Shown here one piece after another: positions 17,241-27,800 of a DNA stretch of 64,000 nt (positions within the stretch are counted from its first letter, which is position 1; each line of letters opens with the position of its first letter). Under the pieces are notes generated by a model. The model did no database searches, was not told the origin of the DNA, and saw only the letters and a program-made list of their open reading frames with translations. Location of the stretch: assembly GCA_934121905.1 (NCBI GenBank), contig CAKOVI010000010.1, positions 13,159 through 77,158 on the forward strand. The letters run 5' to 3'. A program made the position numbers and the translations under genes. The stretch is from an uncultured Clostridia bacterium (lineage in GTDB: Bacteria; Bacillota; Clostridia; TANB77; CAG-508).

Positions 17241-17540
17241 TTACTTACAATAGGTTTCAAATACCTTCCAGACAAGACCATGTGCTTTAATAATTGGTAT
17301 TCCTTTTATTACACCATCAACAGTGTAGTATACCTGATTCACGTCTGCAGTATTATCCCAATTTATTTCGATTTGGGTAGCTTCTGGAATTATCTCAATA
17401 AGCTTTTTCGAAATTTCATTATTTGGGCAAAATCCCTCATAAATTCCTTTAAAAGTGGCTAACATTTTTTTGTTTTCAATCTTTTTCTCAAAATACTCAT
17501 TGTCTTTCTTCCACTTTAATGTAAGTTCTTTTTTTTCCAT
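17241..17540 (-). CDS. Hypothetical protein, 99 aa
   Basis: I do not recognise this protein. It has a charged N-terminal half (KKDNEYFEKKIENKK) and a more ordered C-terminal half with IQIEINWDN-like strands; no signal peptide or membrane helix. AGGAGG lies seven bases before the ATG, so it is a real gene. Its leader contains a strong hairpin (17582-17609). It ends in a terminator and is not in an operon. Neighbours (tdk and spoIIID) give no clue. Confidence 0.7.
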   Translation of the reverse strand: MEKKELTLKWKKDNEYFEKKIENKKMLATFKGIYEGFCPNNEISKKLIEIIPEATQIEINWDNTADVNQVYYTVDGVIKGIPIIKAHGLVWKVFETYCK

Positions 17541-17581
17541 AGTATTACCTCCTTTTTATATGCCAATTATTAGTTGCATTT

Positions 17582-17609
17582 TTCGGAGGTACTGTTTTAG
17601 TCCTCCGAA
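17582..17609. promoter_or_regulatory. Strong hairpin in the leader of the 99-aa gene
   Basis: TTCGGAGG (17582-17589) pairs with CCTCCGAA (17602-17609), with an inner ACT/AGT extension. On the plus strand it is followed by five T and could act as a terminator; on the minus strand it lies about 40 bases before the start codon. Confidence 0.5.
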
Positions 17610-17747
17610 TTTTTCGAAAGACTTTTTGCCTTTTGATGTTTTCAATTATATCATCTTTTTTCGTATTTGACAATATAATTTTTGAGTTCTAACCTCATTT
17701 ATATGAGAATATACTTTAACAAAAGTATTTCAAAACGGGGGCTTTAA

Positions 17748-18008
17748 ATGAAAAAATTATCAATAGAGGATCGTGCCACTTTACTTGCACATTATATAAT
17801 CGAAACTAAAGATACTGTGAGAAGTACTGCAAAAAAATTTGGAGTTTCTAAAAGCACTGTTCATAAAGATGTTTCTGATAGACTACTTAAAATAAATCCT
17901 GTTTTAGCTAAGGAAGTTAGGGAAATTTTGGATGAGAATAAAGCTGAAAGGCATTTAAGAGGGGGAATGGCAACTAAACTAAAATATTTAAAAGAAAAAA
18001 ATGGTTAA
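17748..18008 (+). CDS. spoIIID: Sporulation transcription factor SpoIIID
   Basis: Small DNA-binding regulator of mother-cell genes during sporulation, acting with sigma E and sigma K. 86 residues: helix-turn-helix at about 22-46 (TVRSTAKKFGVSKSTVHKDV) and the conserved second basic region ERHLRGGMATKLKYLKEK. The ribosome site is a G run (GGGGG) before the ATG. It is monocistronic with its own terminator and convergent with nifS. Together with gerABC and yabG it shows that the organism forms endospores. Confidence 0.96.
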   Translation: MKKLSIEDRATLLAHYIIETKDTVRSTAKKFGVSKSTVHKDVSDRLLKINPVLAKEVREILDENKAERHLRGGMATKLKYLKEKNG

Positions 18009-18015
18009 TATTTTT

Positions 18016-18038
18016 AGGATGTACTTAATGTACATCCT
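18016..18038 (+). terminator. Terminator of spoIIID
   Basis: Perfect stem AGGATGTAC (18016-18024) with GTACATCCT (18030-18038), followed by ATTTTTTCC. It touches the end of the convergent nifS gene. Confidence 0.9.
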
Positions 18039-19180
18039 ATTTTTTCCTCAATTTAACAACACTTTTTTCCAAGTTATCCACCAAATAATCGACCTCTTCT
18101 TTATTATTAAACTCTCCAAAAGTAACACGCAATGCACCTTTTATTAGGTTTTCATCCAATCCAATAGCGGTTAAAACATGTGATGGTTCAGGGGTCTTTG
18201 AAGTACATGCTGAACCACTTGAAGCACAAATTCCCACATTATCTAATTCTAAAAGTAAGTCATTTCCATTAACACCTTCAAAAGAAATATTAGTATTTCC
18301 TGGAAGCCTTGCATTTAATGCCCCATTTATTTTTATATTTGGTATTCTCTTTTCTACCTCATCAAGATAATAATTTCTAAGTTCTTTCATTTTTGCTATA
18401 TGAATATCTAGCCCGCTTTCTGCCAATTCTGCAGCTTTCCCAAGTCCCACTATTCCTGCTGTATTTTCTGTTCCTGCTCTTTTGTTTTTTTCTTGATGTC
18501 CTCCATTCATAAATTTTTGAAATTTTATATTTTCCTTAACATACAGAGCTCCTACGCCCTTAGGCCCATGAAATTTATGTGCAGATAAGGATAACATATC
18601 TATTCCCATATTATGAACATCTATTTTCACATTTCCGAACCGCCTGAACACTATCTGTATGAAAAACGATGTTGTTTTCCCTTGCAATTTGAGCTATATC
18701 TTCTATAGGTTCTATTGTTCCTATTTCATTATTTGCAAACATTATGCTTATTAATATTGTTGTATTTTTTATACTTCTTTTTAACTCATTTAAGTCTATA
18801 AAGCCTTTACTATCAACATTTAAATAAGTTACTTCATATCCTTGTGTTTCTAAAAATTTACAGGTGTCTAGTATTGCTGGATGTTCTATTTTCGTTGTTA
18901 TTATATGATTTCCTCTACATTTATTTTCATATGCAATTCCCTTTAGTGCTGTATTATCAGCTTCCGAGCCACACCCAACAAAATAAATTTCTTGTCTTTT
19001 AGCTCCTATTAAGTTTGCCACTTTTTCTCTTGCTTCTTCTATGGCTTTTTTTGCATCTCTAGCTATAGAATATACTGATGAAGGATTTCCATAATGCTCA
19101 GAAAAATATGGTATCATTTCATCTATAACCTCTTGTTTGACCTTTGTTGTTGCCCCATTATCAAAATAATATGTATTCAT
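18037..19180 (-). CDS. Cysteine desulfurase (NifS/IscS family), joined through a +1 shift at CGG
   Basis: PLP enzyme that takes sulfur from cysteine for Fe-S clusters or tRNA thiolation. The first 181 codons give YYFDNGATTKVKQEV, GNPSSVYSIARDAK, FVGCGSEADNTALKG and VFHTDSVQAV. Codon 182 is CGG (18635-18637); the zero frame stops eight codons later. Skipping C gives QAVGNVKIDVHNMGIDML, the standard family sequence, and continues through the PLP lysine motif SLSAHKFHGPKG, TENTAGIVGLGKA and the active-site cysteine loop SSGSACTSKTPEPSHVL. The joined protein is 380 residues (1143 coding bases), the normal length. The ATG at 19180 has AAAGGAG upstream. Confidence 0.9.
18634..18637 (-). other. Putative CGGA +1 recoding site in nifS-type gene
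   Basis: Context GCG GTT CGG AAA TGT. Skipping C gives AVGNVKID, matching the family exactly. The zero-frame reading RKCENRCS then stop matches nothing. Confidence 0.85.
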
Positions 19181-19204
19181 AGAAAAATCTCCTTTTTATT
19201 TTTA

Positions 19205-20083
19205 TTATATTATTTTGATAAAATTTTGTGATATCTTTTTTATTTCCTCCATTTTGTTTATAGTCTCTTTATATCCAAATTCGTAACATTTTTCAATTTG
19301 ATTACTATCCAAAAATCCCATCTCATCATCTGTTGGAATTTCTAGGATATAGTCACTTTTTTTCACTTCATCTTCTATTATTTTATTTCCCATGATATCA
19401 ATCGTTCTTAGTACTATATCCATCACATTACTTTGATTGTTTATTTTTATTGGTTCAAATTTTACAGTAATTACTCTATCTGCTCCTTGTGCAAAAACTT
19501 CATCTACTGGTATATTGTTTATTGTCCCACCATCTAAAAATATATGTTTTTTATATTCATATGGACAAAATACGCCAGGGAAACTACTACTTGCTCTAAC
19601 TGCTGAACCTATTGGTATATCTGTTATATATTTATCATATATTTTATTAGACTTCTTTGATTTTCTATTTGTAAATACATATTCTTTTCCATCTCCTATA
19701 TCTATTGCAGGTATTACTATTGGCATTTTTATATCAGACATCTTAAATATATTTTTCCTACTTGCAAATTCATTATATAATTCTTCAATTGCTTTTCCAT
19801 CACTTATTCCAGATATATTAAATTTTTTATTTACAATATATCCTCCAACTCCATTTATTATTGAAGATGCTCCAACATTTGTAATTTCTTTTCCATATCT
19901 TTTAAACAATTCGTAAATATGTATAGGTGAATATCCCATTGCATAAAGAGCTGCAACTAAGCTTCCTGAACTTGTTCCTCCTATTATATCTATTTTTATA
20001 TTGTTTTCTTCAAATGCCTTTAAAACTCCTATATGAACTGCTCCTCGTATTCCTCCTCCTGAAAGGGCTAACCCTAATTTCAA
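19205..20083 (-). CDS. Patatin-like phospholipase (RssA/NTE-like)
   Basis: Serine lipid hydrolase with a Ser-Asp dyad. From the TTG at 20083 it reads MKLGLALSGGGIRGAVHIGV: the oxyanion motif GGGIRG, then the nucleophile elbow GTSSG (serine near residue 38) and the aspartate motif LDGGTINNIPV near residue 188. 292 residues, usual for single-domain bacterial patatins. A GTG at 20092 overlaps the AGGAGG site itself, so TTG at 20083, eight bases after it, is the better start and matches the usual N-terminus. It sits just upstream of nifS on the same strand. Cytoplasmic; lipid substrate unknown. Confidence 0.9.
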   Translation of the reverse strand: MKLGLALSGGGIRGAVHIGVLKAFEENNIKIDIIGGTSSGSLVAALYAMGYSPIHIYELFKRYGKEITNVGASSIINGVGGYIVNKKFNISGISDGKAIEELYNEFASRKNIFKMSDIKMPIVIPAIDIGDGKEYVFTNRKSKKSNKIYDKYITDIPIGSAVRASSSFPGVFCPYEYKKHIFLDGGTINNIPVDEVFAQGADRVITVKFEPIKINNQSNVMDIVLRTIDIMGNKIIEDEVKKSDYILEIPTDDEMGFLDSNQIEKCYEFGYKETINKMEEIKKISQNFIKII

Positions 20084-20151
20084 AGTTTCCACCTCCTATT
20101 ATGAAAAAAGAAAGTGATACTTTTTTTGCTACCACTTTCCTTTATTTTTTA

Positions 20152-21720
20152 CTATTTTTTTATATAATATACATTTTCAACTGTTATTTGTTCTTTTTTA
20201 TAATCTCCAATTTCATTTGGATAATTTGGCTGTTTTAGATTATTTATATCTTGAATTATATTTCCATTATTATCTAAATATTGTTTTTCTTCGTCATTTG
20301 ATACAACTATATAGTCATCTTCCATTTGTATATTTGGTTTTGATATTTCTAACACTTCTTTCATATCTGAGGAATAAAACTCACTAGTATTTGTTCCGTT
20401 TTCTACAGCTTGAACTAAGTTTTTTCCTTTTATTTTTTGAAGTGAACTATATTTCATTTCAAGTATAATTTTTCCATTACTATTTATCACTCCTAAATTT
20501 CCGTTTTCATCTGTTGCAATAAAGTAATTTTTGTATAAATATTCTATATATCTATAATTTTCGTCAACTAGTTTGTTTCCGCTTTTATCTGTTATTCCAT
20601 AATATGTTACATTATTATTTAAAATTGTTGATATTCTGTAATCTTCACTTTCTGTTTCATATATTGTTTTATTGTAATTTATGTTTATTACATTTCCTTT
20701 TTCATCATATACCTTATTTCCATCTTGTGATTTAGCATACAAGTATATTCCTTTTGAATCTACAAATTCATTATCAACATTTATTACAATTTTACCATCT
20801 AATAATGCTGCTCCATATTTTTTATTTTTTTGTAAAATTACATTGTTTCTGTCATTGTATGTTATTGATTGATATTCATGTTTTATTACGTTTTTAGAGT
20901 TTTTGTATAATCCTACTTTTCCTTCTTCTGATGCTATTAAATATATATTTTTTTCGTCTTCTTTTGATAATCTTTCTATTTCATTGTATTTTGTTTCTAA
21001 TATTTTTTTACCACTATAATTTATATATCCACTTTTGTAACCATCATCTGTTCTCACAGATATAATGTAGCCGGATTTTTTGTATTTGTCTTTTAGTGTA
21101 TAATATCCATCTGATTCTATTTTATCATATTCTGTTTCTACTAATGTGTTTCCTTTTAAGTCTATAACTCCATATTTTTCATCTTTTGAAACCAAGAATT
21201 TTCCTTCTGTTGGTTGTAAATTTTCTATTTTATTATATACATTTTGTGTAATTGTTTTTCCATCAAAGCTTATTAGTCCATATAGACCGTCTTTTTTATA
21301 TGTTAATACACTTTTTTCATATGTTAATGTACTTGCTTCGCTTTTTAGTTTTATTGGTTCTACTTCTTCATATTGGCTAAATAGCTTTTCTCCTTTGCTG
21401 TTTAGTATTTCTGCATTTTCATCTCCTGTATAACATATAAATATATCTTTTTCTGGATTTGGTATTATTATAGTGTCGTATTTTGTTTCGATTATTTGAT
21501 TACCTTCTTTATCAATTACACCATATTTTTCATTTTCTTTGGAGATGTAGTAGTTGTAATTTGTTATTTCTTCTATTTCATAGTTATATTTATTTGTATT
21601 TGCTTTTTTTAGGCCTAATACTACTGCTATAATTATTGCTATGATTACTAATATTATAAATATTTTTTTCTTCATTTTTTGTATCATTTCCTCTCTTTGA
21701 GATTTTTTTATTGTTCTCAT
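20152..21720 (-). CDS. WG-repeat protein with N-terminal membrane anchor
   Basis: Up to 522 residues. A membrane helix, KIFIILVIIAIIIAVVLGL, near residues 19-38 is followed by about ten WG-type repeats: EKYGVIDKEGNQIIETKYD, DGLYGLISFDGKTI, EKYGVIDLKGNTLVETEYD, VTYYGITDKSGNKLVDENY, GNLGVINSNGKIILEMKYS and others. The repeats probably form a beta-propeller-like extracellular domain; function unknown. The start is uncertain: ATG codons at 21720, 21687 and 21675 are possible, with GAGG only two bases before 21687. It lies 60 bases upstream of patatin and after the terminator of the giant B2 gene. Confidence 0.85.
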   Translation of the reverse strand: MRTIKKSQREEMIQKMKKKIFIILVIIAIIIAVVLGLKKANTNKYNYEIEEITNYNYYISKENEKYGVIDKEGNQIIETKYDTIIIPNPEKDIFICYTGDENAEILNSKGEKLFSQYEEVEPIKLKSEASTLTYEKSVLTYKKDGLYGLISFDGKTITQNVYNKIENLQPTEGKFLVSKDEKYGVIDLKGNTLVETEYDKIESDGYYTLKDKYKKSGYIISVRTDDGYKSGYINYSGKKILETKYNEIERLSKEDEKNIYLIASEEGKVGLYKNSKNVIKHEYQSITYNDRNNVILQKNKKYGAALLDGKIVINVDNEFVDSKGIYLYAKSQDGNKVYDEKGNVININYNKTIYETESEDYRISTILNNNVTYYGITDKSGNKLVDENYRYIEYLYKNYFIATDENGNLGVINSNGKIILEMKYSSLQKIKGKNLVQAVENGTNTSEFYSSDMKEVLEISKPNIQMEDDYIVVSNDEEKQYLDNNGNIIQDINNLKQPNYPNEIGDYKKEQITVENVYYIKK

Positions 21721-21784
21721 TTTTCACTATTATAATACATTATTTGAAGTTTAAATTCAAGTTATTTTAAAATAATTTATAAAA

Positions 21785-21828
21785 AATCCCCAGATAAATC
21801 TTTATTGTGTTAGATTTATCTGGGGTTT
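21785..21828 (-). terminator. Terminator of the A2-B2 operon
   Basis: Stem CCCCAGATAAATCT (21788-21801) with AGATTTATCTGGGG (21812-21825), extended by AAA/TTT pairs to 21785-21828; T-rich on both sides. Confidence 0.92.
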
Positions 21829-21862
21829 AATTGTTTAAACCTTGATATTTTAGTTATTTCAA

Positions 21863-24800
21863 CTATAATACAAATTTCTTAATTAAGATTACTCCTCCAG
21901 CAATAACTATTAAAGAAATTCCTGCTACTATATACATTGTATAGCTTCTATTTTCACCAGTAGGTGGAGTAACTACTATTGTTGCGCCTGTGTTGTCATC
22001 TTCACTTGTTCCTCCTTCTGCAGTTCTTAATGTATCTCCTGCTTCATAGTTTCCTGATGTACTATAATACTGTGGCGAGAATGTTGCATTTGTTATTCCA
22101 ATTATTTCCGAGAAATTGTTTATACCTGCATCGTCATCTGAATCTCCAATTGGTCTTCCAACTGTTAATATATACTCTGCTGTTGAGCTTTTCTTATCTC
22201 TACTACTATCTGCTTTTGTTGGTATTAAATTCTTTTCTTCTTTGGTTAGTATATATTTCTTTGTGAATTTACTATTATCAAGTTCAGGTTTGAAATATAC
22301 TGCTTCTTTACACTCACCTTCATTTTCATTTTTTATTTCTTTTATATTAACTTGATCTGGATTCTTATACTCACATTCGGCATAAGATAAATAATCTACT
22401 ATCTTGGTTACAGTTGTTGTAACAGGTTTATTTTCACCTTTATCACCATATTTGTAATAGTTCTCTGATGCATAGTCAATTTCAGAATCATTTATTGCTG
22501 TCATCTTATATGTTACATTTAAATACGAACCAAATAGCTTATCTGATGGAATTTCAATTTTTGCAAATGCTTTATTCATTGCTGATAAATAAGGTGATAC
22601 ATTTTGTTCATTTGGATTTCCATTAATTACTGTTGTAGCTGTATTTAATGTAAGTTTTATATTTTTTATTTCTTTATCCAATTTAATATCTATACGTGGT
22701 CTTTCCATAATTCCGAAGTTCATTCCTGAACATGCTTTTGGTAAAGTTGGAACATCGTTGTGTGAAATTTTTATATCATTATGGTCTTCGAATTGTACAT
22801 CCATTAGTGGTGTTCTTGCATTGATAACTACCTTTTCTTGTGATGTTGTATAGTTTAGCTCTTTATCTGATGTCGTTCTAGAATTTATCATATTTGTATT
22901 TTCTTCACCAACTACATTACCTTTTGCATCGTAATATGTTCCTGTATAATCTGATGCTACCGAATTTACACCTGCTTGTATATCCCCTAGGAACCATGTG
23001 CTTGCATTAGTATCATTAGCTTTTTGTGCAGAGCCTGTTATAATTGTTGATTTATAGTAGTTACTATTTATTGGTTCTGACTTACCTTTTATCGTTGTTT
23101 TTATTTGGTCTCCTTCAGTTATTTCATTTCCATTTAAGTCTTTATATTTAACCGTTCCGTTTCCATATGTAAATTGTAAATAGTATCTACCTGGTACTAC
23201 ACCTATTAATTCATAATATCCATTTTCTTTAACTGTAACTGACCCTAATTGTTTATCTGAAGTCCACTTTCCTGTTTCAGTATTTTGAGAGAAGTTTCCA
23301 TCATATAGTGGTGCGACTCTTCCGTCTTCTGAATCAGCATCAATTAAGCTTACCCTAACATCTGTTAAATTCTTCTCATTGCTATTATTGTATTTACCAT
23401 CCCCTACACGTTCATCTGCACGAGATTCATCTTTCGAATCTTCAAATACTGTTCCTGAAATAGTTCTTGGGTCTAATAAATGCCATTTTAAGGATAATGC
23501 ACCATCTTCCCTTTTCTCTTGTATTGTTTCATGCGTATATGTGTCTTTATCTTTCCAGTTCTTATCTTTTCTAGTATAAATATGGTATGCATATGATGTT
23601 GAAACTGTTGGAGCTGCCTTAAAAGTAGATTCTTTATTTTTTATCTTTTGGTCTAGCCAGCTATTCAAAGCTTCATCTGTAACTTTATACTGAATATACG
23701 TAGACTCTATTTTATTAGGTTTTATTCCTTCATTTCCTCGTTTATAAGCTTTGTTTGAATCATCTATATTAAATGATGCGGTTTTATTGTCTCCGGAATC
23801 ACTCCATAGCTTAAAGTCATCTGCAATATTATCATCATCGCCAGCTAATTTATCTCCTGATATTTGGAATCTTGAGCTGTCATACGTATTTACTAATTGT
23901 TTTAAATATAGTCCTTGTTCTACATATAAGTCTTCATTATTTATTGTTGTTGTGTTTTGTATATCTATTTTATAAACTACATAAACTTTAAATTTTTCTC
24001 CATCATCTATTTCAAATTTGCTGTTATTAGCTGCATTATATTTAATATCTGATGGATATATATTTTGTGTAAACGTTTTTGCTGAGTTTTGGAATTTTAC
24101 AGTTGGTGCAGCTTGTTCTTGTCCTTCTTCTGTTATGGCTTTTTCGCCATATTCGTATTTAAATGTATAATTTCCTTTTACAATCTTAACATATTCTATA
24201 GACTCATCAATTGCATGTGTTGTTGGATTTTTTTCTACTAATCCAAGGTTAATATTATCAATAGTAAACCTATCTTCATCATAATAAGATGTTATTAATT
24301 TGTCCTCCAAAAATGCTGATGTATTTTTAGAATCATCATTATTTTGTTTTCCATCATTTGGTGTTACTTCTGCATTTTGTTTTAGTATCTCATTAAATCC
24401 AAGTTCACTTGCTGATGTATATGTTACTGCTCTTCCTGGATATTTTCCTTCTGTTCCTGTTAATTTTTCATCAAGCAATTCATCTTTTGTTATTTCTTTT
24501 GCCTGTGCTTTTGAGTTAATTGTTATTTTGCTTTGTCCTCCAACAAATGGATCTACAACTATAAATCCGTATTCTTTTACATCCTTTTTTGTATCATCTG
24601 TGTATATTATCTTGTTGTTGTAAATATATTCTACATATGAATGAGCTAAATCCCAGTATATAATGTCACTTCCGTCTGAATATGTTGTAAATTCATAGTA
24701 TCCATTTTTGTCAGTTACTGTAGAAGCCATTGTTTTTCCCGTGTTTTTGTCAATTAAGTTTACTTGTATTCCTTCTTTTAAGTAGTCTTTTTCACCATTA

Positions 24801-27800
24801 TTGTCTTTGTATAAACTGTTATAGGTATTTGCTTTTGTGTCTTTTTCATCTACCCATACATATCCGTCTAATTTGTTTACTACTTTTTTGTTTACTACTT
24901 GATAATTTATAACATTATCATTTGTGGCTATTGTTACTGTTCCTCTGTATACCATTCCTGTGCTTGGATCATATCCATCTTGTCTAGTTATATCGTATCC
25001 CCTTGGTGTTTTTGTTTCATATACTTCATAAGTTCCGTTTATTATTTTCTTAATGTTAATTTCACCATTTGAATCAGTTTCAAATTCCATTGCATTTGAT
25101 ACATCACTTACTAGGTATTCACTAGATTTTAAATCATAATAATCATATGTATTTCCTGCTGCCAAATGATCAAATCCAGTATTCCCTAGCCACATATTTG
25201 ATACTCCTGCATATTCTGATGATACTAATTTTAGTTTAAATTTTCCTCCTGATAGTTTTAAATCATGATAATTTTCGTCTACTTTTTCAATTCTTAAGTC
25301 TCCTGAAGATCTTAAGTTTATAAGTGATGCTGTTGATGGTGCATTTACTGTTGTATCTCCCTTCATTACAATTGGATCTGTATAATATTTATCTTGTTCG
25401 CCATTTTCAATTTCTTCAATTTCGTATGGACCTAAGTCTTCATACAATCCTGGAATAGTTACCTTTCCTTCACTATCTGTTGTAAATACTGTTGCATCAT
25501 CTTTGTTATCTGTAAAATCTACTATATCTTCACCTTTTTCATTAGCTCTAATATATACATAATTACCATTCTTCCATCCACCTAGGTCTGTTGCTTTAGA
25601 ACTTAGGATAAATGAAACATTTGCTAATTTTTCTGTTACATTTGGACTTGATAATTGGTTATTTACATATACACCTGTTTTATTAATTATAACATCACCT
25701 TTTGGACGTTTCTTTTGTGCGTACGAAACTTGAACAGCCGATTCTTGATTTCTTGTTATAGTAGCTGTACCTAATAGAGTCTTTTCGCCATCAAATGAAC
25801 CTTGTCCCTCTAACGCATATTCAATACTCTTGGTTTTTACTTCATATATCATATAATTTCCTACTGGTAATCCTGTTATTGAGATTTTTCCATCATCTGT
25901 TATATATGGATCACTTGGCGATCCACTAAATATACTACTTATTGCTTTCCATTTAACATCTTCATAACTTCCTTCTGTTGTTAGCCATCCGCTGTAATGA
26001 TATTCACCTTCGTTTACTTCTCCATAAATTGCAATTTTAACTGCATCTATTGGTTCCCCTGTTTCGTATTTCTTTTCTATTTCAAGGTCTCCTCTTGTTT
26101 TGTCATTATGTACAGTTATACTTTCTGGTAAACCTAATTTAACTGTTTTACTGCTATTTTCTGCTAAAGATACAGTAGCTGCAAGTCTTATATTTGGAAC
26201 ACTATGGTATCCTGTTTTGCTATATCCTTCTTGAAGTTCTAGGTCATAATATTTATCACAATCTGTTTCATATATTTCATAATTTCCTGGATATAATCCT
26301 TTTATTTTATATAATCCATCTACGGTTTTATATGAACCTAACCAATCATGTGTTTCCTTATGAACACACTCTTTTTTAGTCGTTTTCCATTTATATGTAT
26401 AAGAATAATAATCAAATTCTGTTGTCTTTTTTGTCTCTGTTATTACTTTTCCATCTTTATCCTTAAGAACATTTCCGTCGCTATCCTTTTTTGGCACTGT
26501 TGTTGTTACTTCTTTGTAATGTGGAGTTTCACTAATATCATAATACTCTGTATAAGAATATGAGCCAACTTTTGAACCTGCATCTATCTCTTTCATACTT
26601 GATTTATCACTTTCAGATGCTTTACTAATTTTAACTCCATTAAGTTCATCCTCTGGACGGTTATAGTTACACGAACCACTACCTGTACTTTCACTCGTTA
26701 TCCATTGTGCAGGCGAGTCTTCCCATACTCTAAAGCTCATGTTTCCGCCCTCTTTAGTAATTAATAGGTCTCCCACATTTAAGTCTGTATCAATTGTTTC
26801 TCCACTTCCATCCTTTTTGTTAGTTATTGTAGTTGTGTATACAGATTTATTTTCTTTCATCGTTAAACTTTTTGCTGTATAGCTTTCTGTATAACCATCT
26901 GGAACTACTTCTTCAACTGTATATGTTAGTAAATTATCATTATCATCTTTTCTTTTTAAATCAGAAAATGTTACGCTTCCTGAACTTGTTATAGTTTTTG
27001 TTATAGATGTTTTTCCTACACCATTTATTACTTTTATTACTGACCCACCTGCTGATATTTTTACTTTTACAGATGATGGTCTATCTTTTGCATTATTGTC
27101 TTCCCAAACTTTGTTTACTACTATGTCTATAGTGTCTGTTAATTTAACTTTAAAACCTACCTCTCCACCTTTAACGGTATCTGTTTTATGTATATACCAT
27201 ATATTTCCCTGTTCGGAATTATAATCATTACATATAATTGCTCTTCCTTTTTCATAACTAAAATCCGACTGCTTAAACTTAACTTTTATTGTAGATGCAT
27301 CTCCAGCTATGTCTTTTAATTTTGATTTACTCATTAAAACGTAAAACTTTTTGTTATTTAATAAAAAAGCGTTAGTTTCTCCCGGTTTTGTTTCATTAAA
27401 TTGTTTTCTGACCGTATTTTCACCTGCAATTCTATATTTAGCTATTCCTTGACCAAATACTGAAGTCCCATTTATAGTCATATCGTTCAATTTACTTGTA
27501 CCAAACTTCATTTTGAATGGTCCCATTTGTACATAATCTGTCCCATCTATATTAACTTCTTTACCCTCGACTTTATCTGGAACATCTACTGCTTCTAATT
27601 TATGGTAATTTTTGTACCTATCTCTTAATTTCTCATGTTCAGCTTCCCACTCAGCAGAAGAACCTCCATAAGATGAACCATCATCGTTATTACTTGATAA
27701 AGTATCTGAATCTGATAATCTTCCACTTTTTATGCATGTCATTAAAGCTGATCTCACACCTTGAATATTCTTATTTAAACTCATTGCTGCAGCAAAATTC

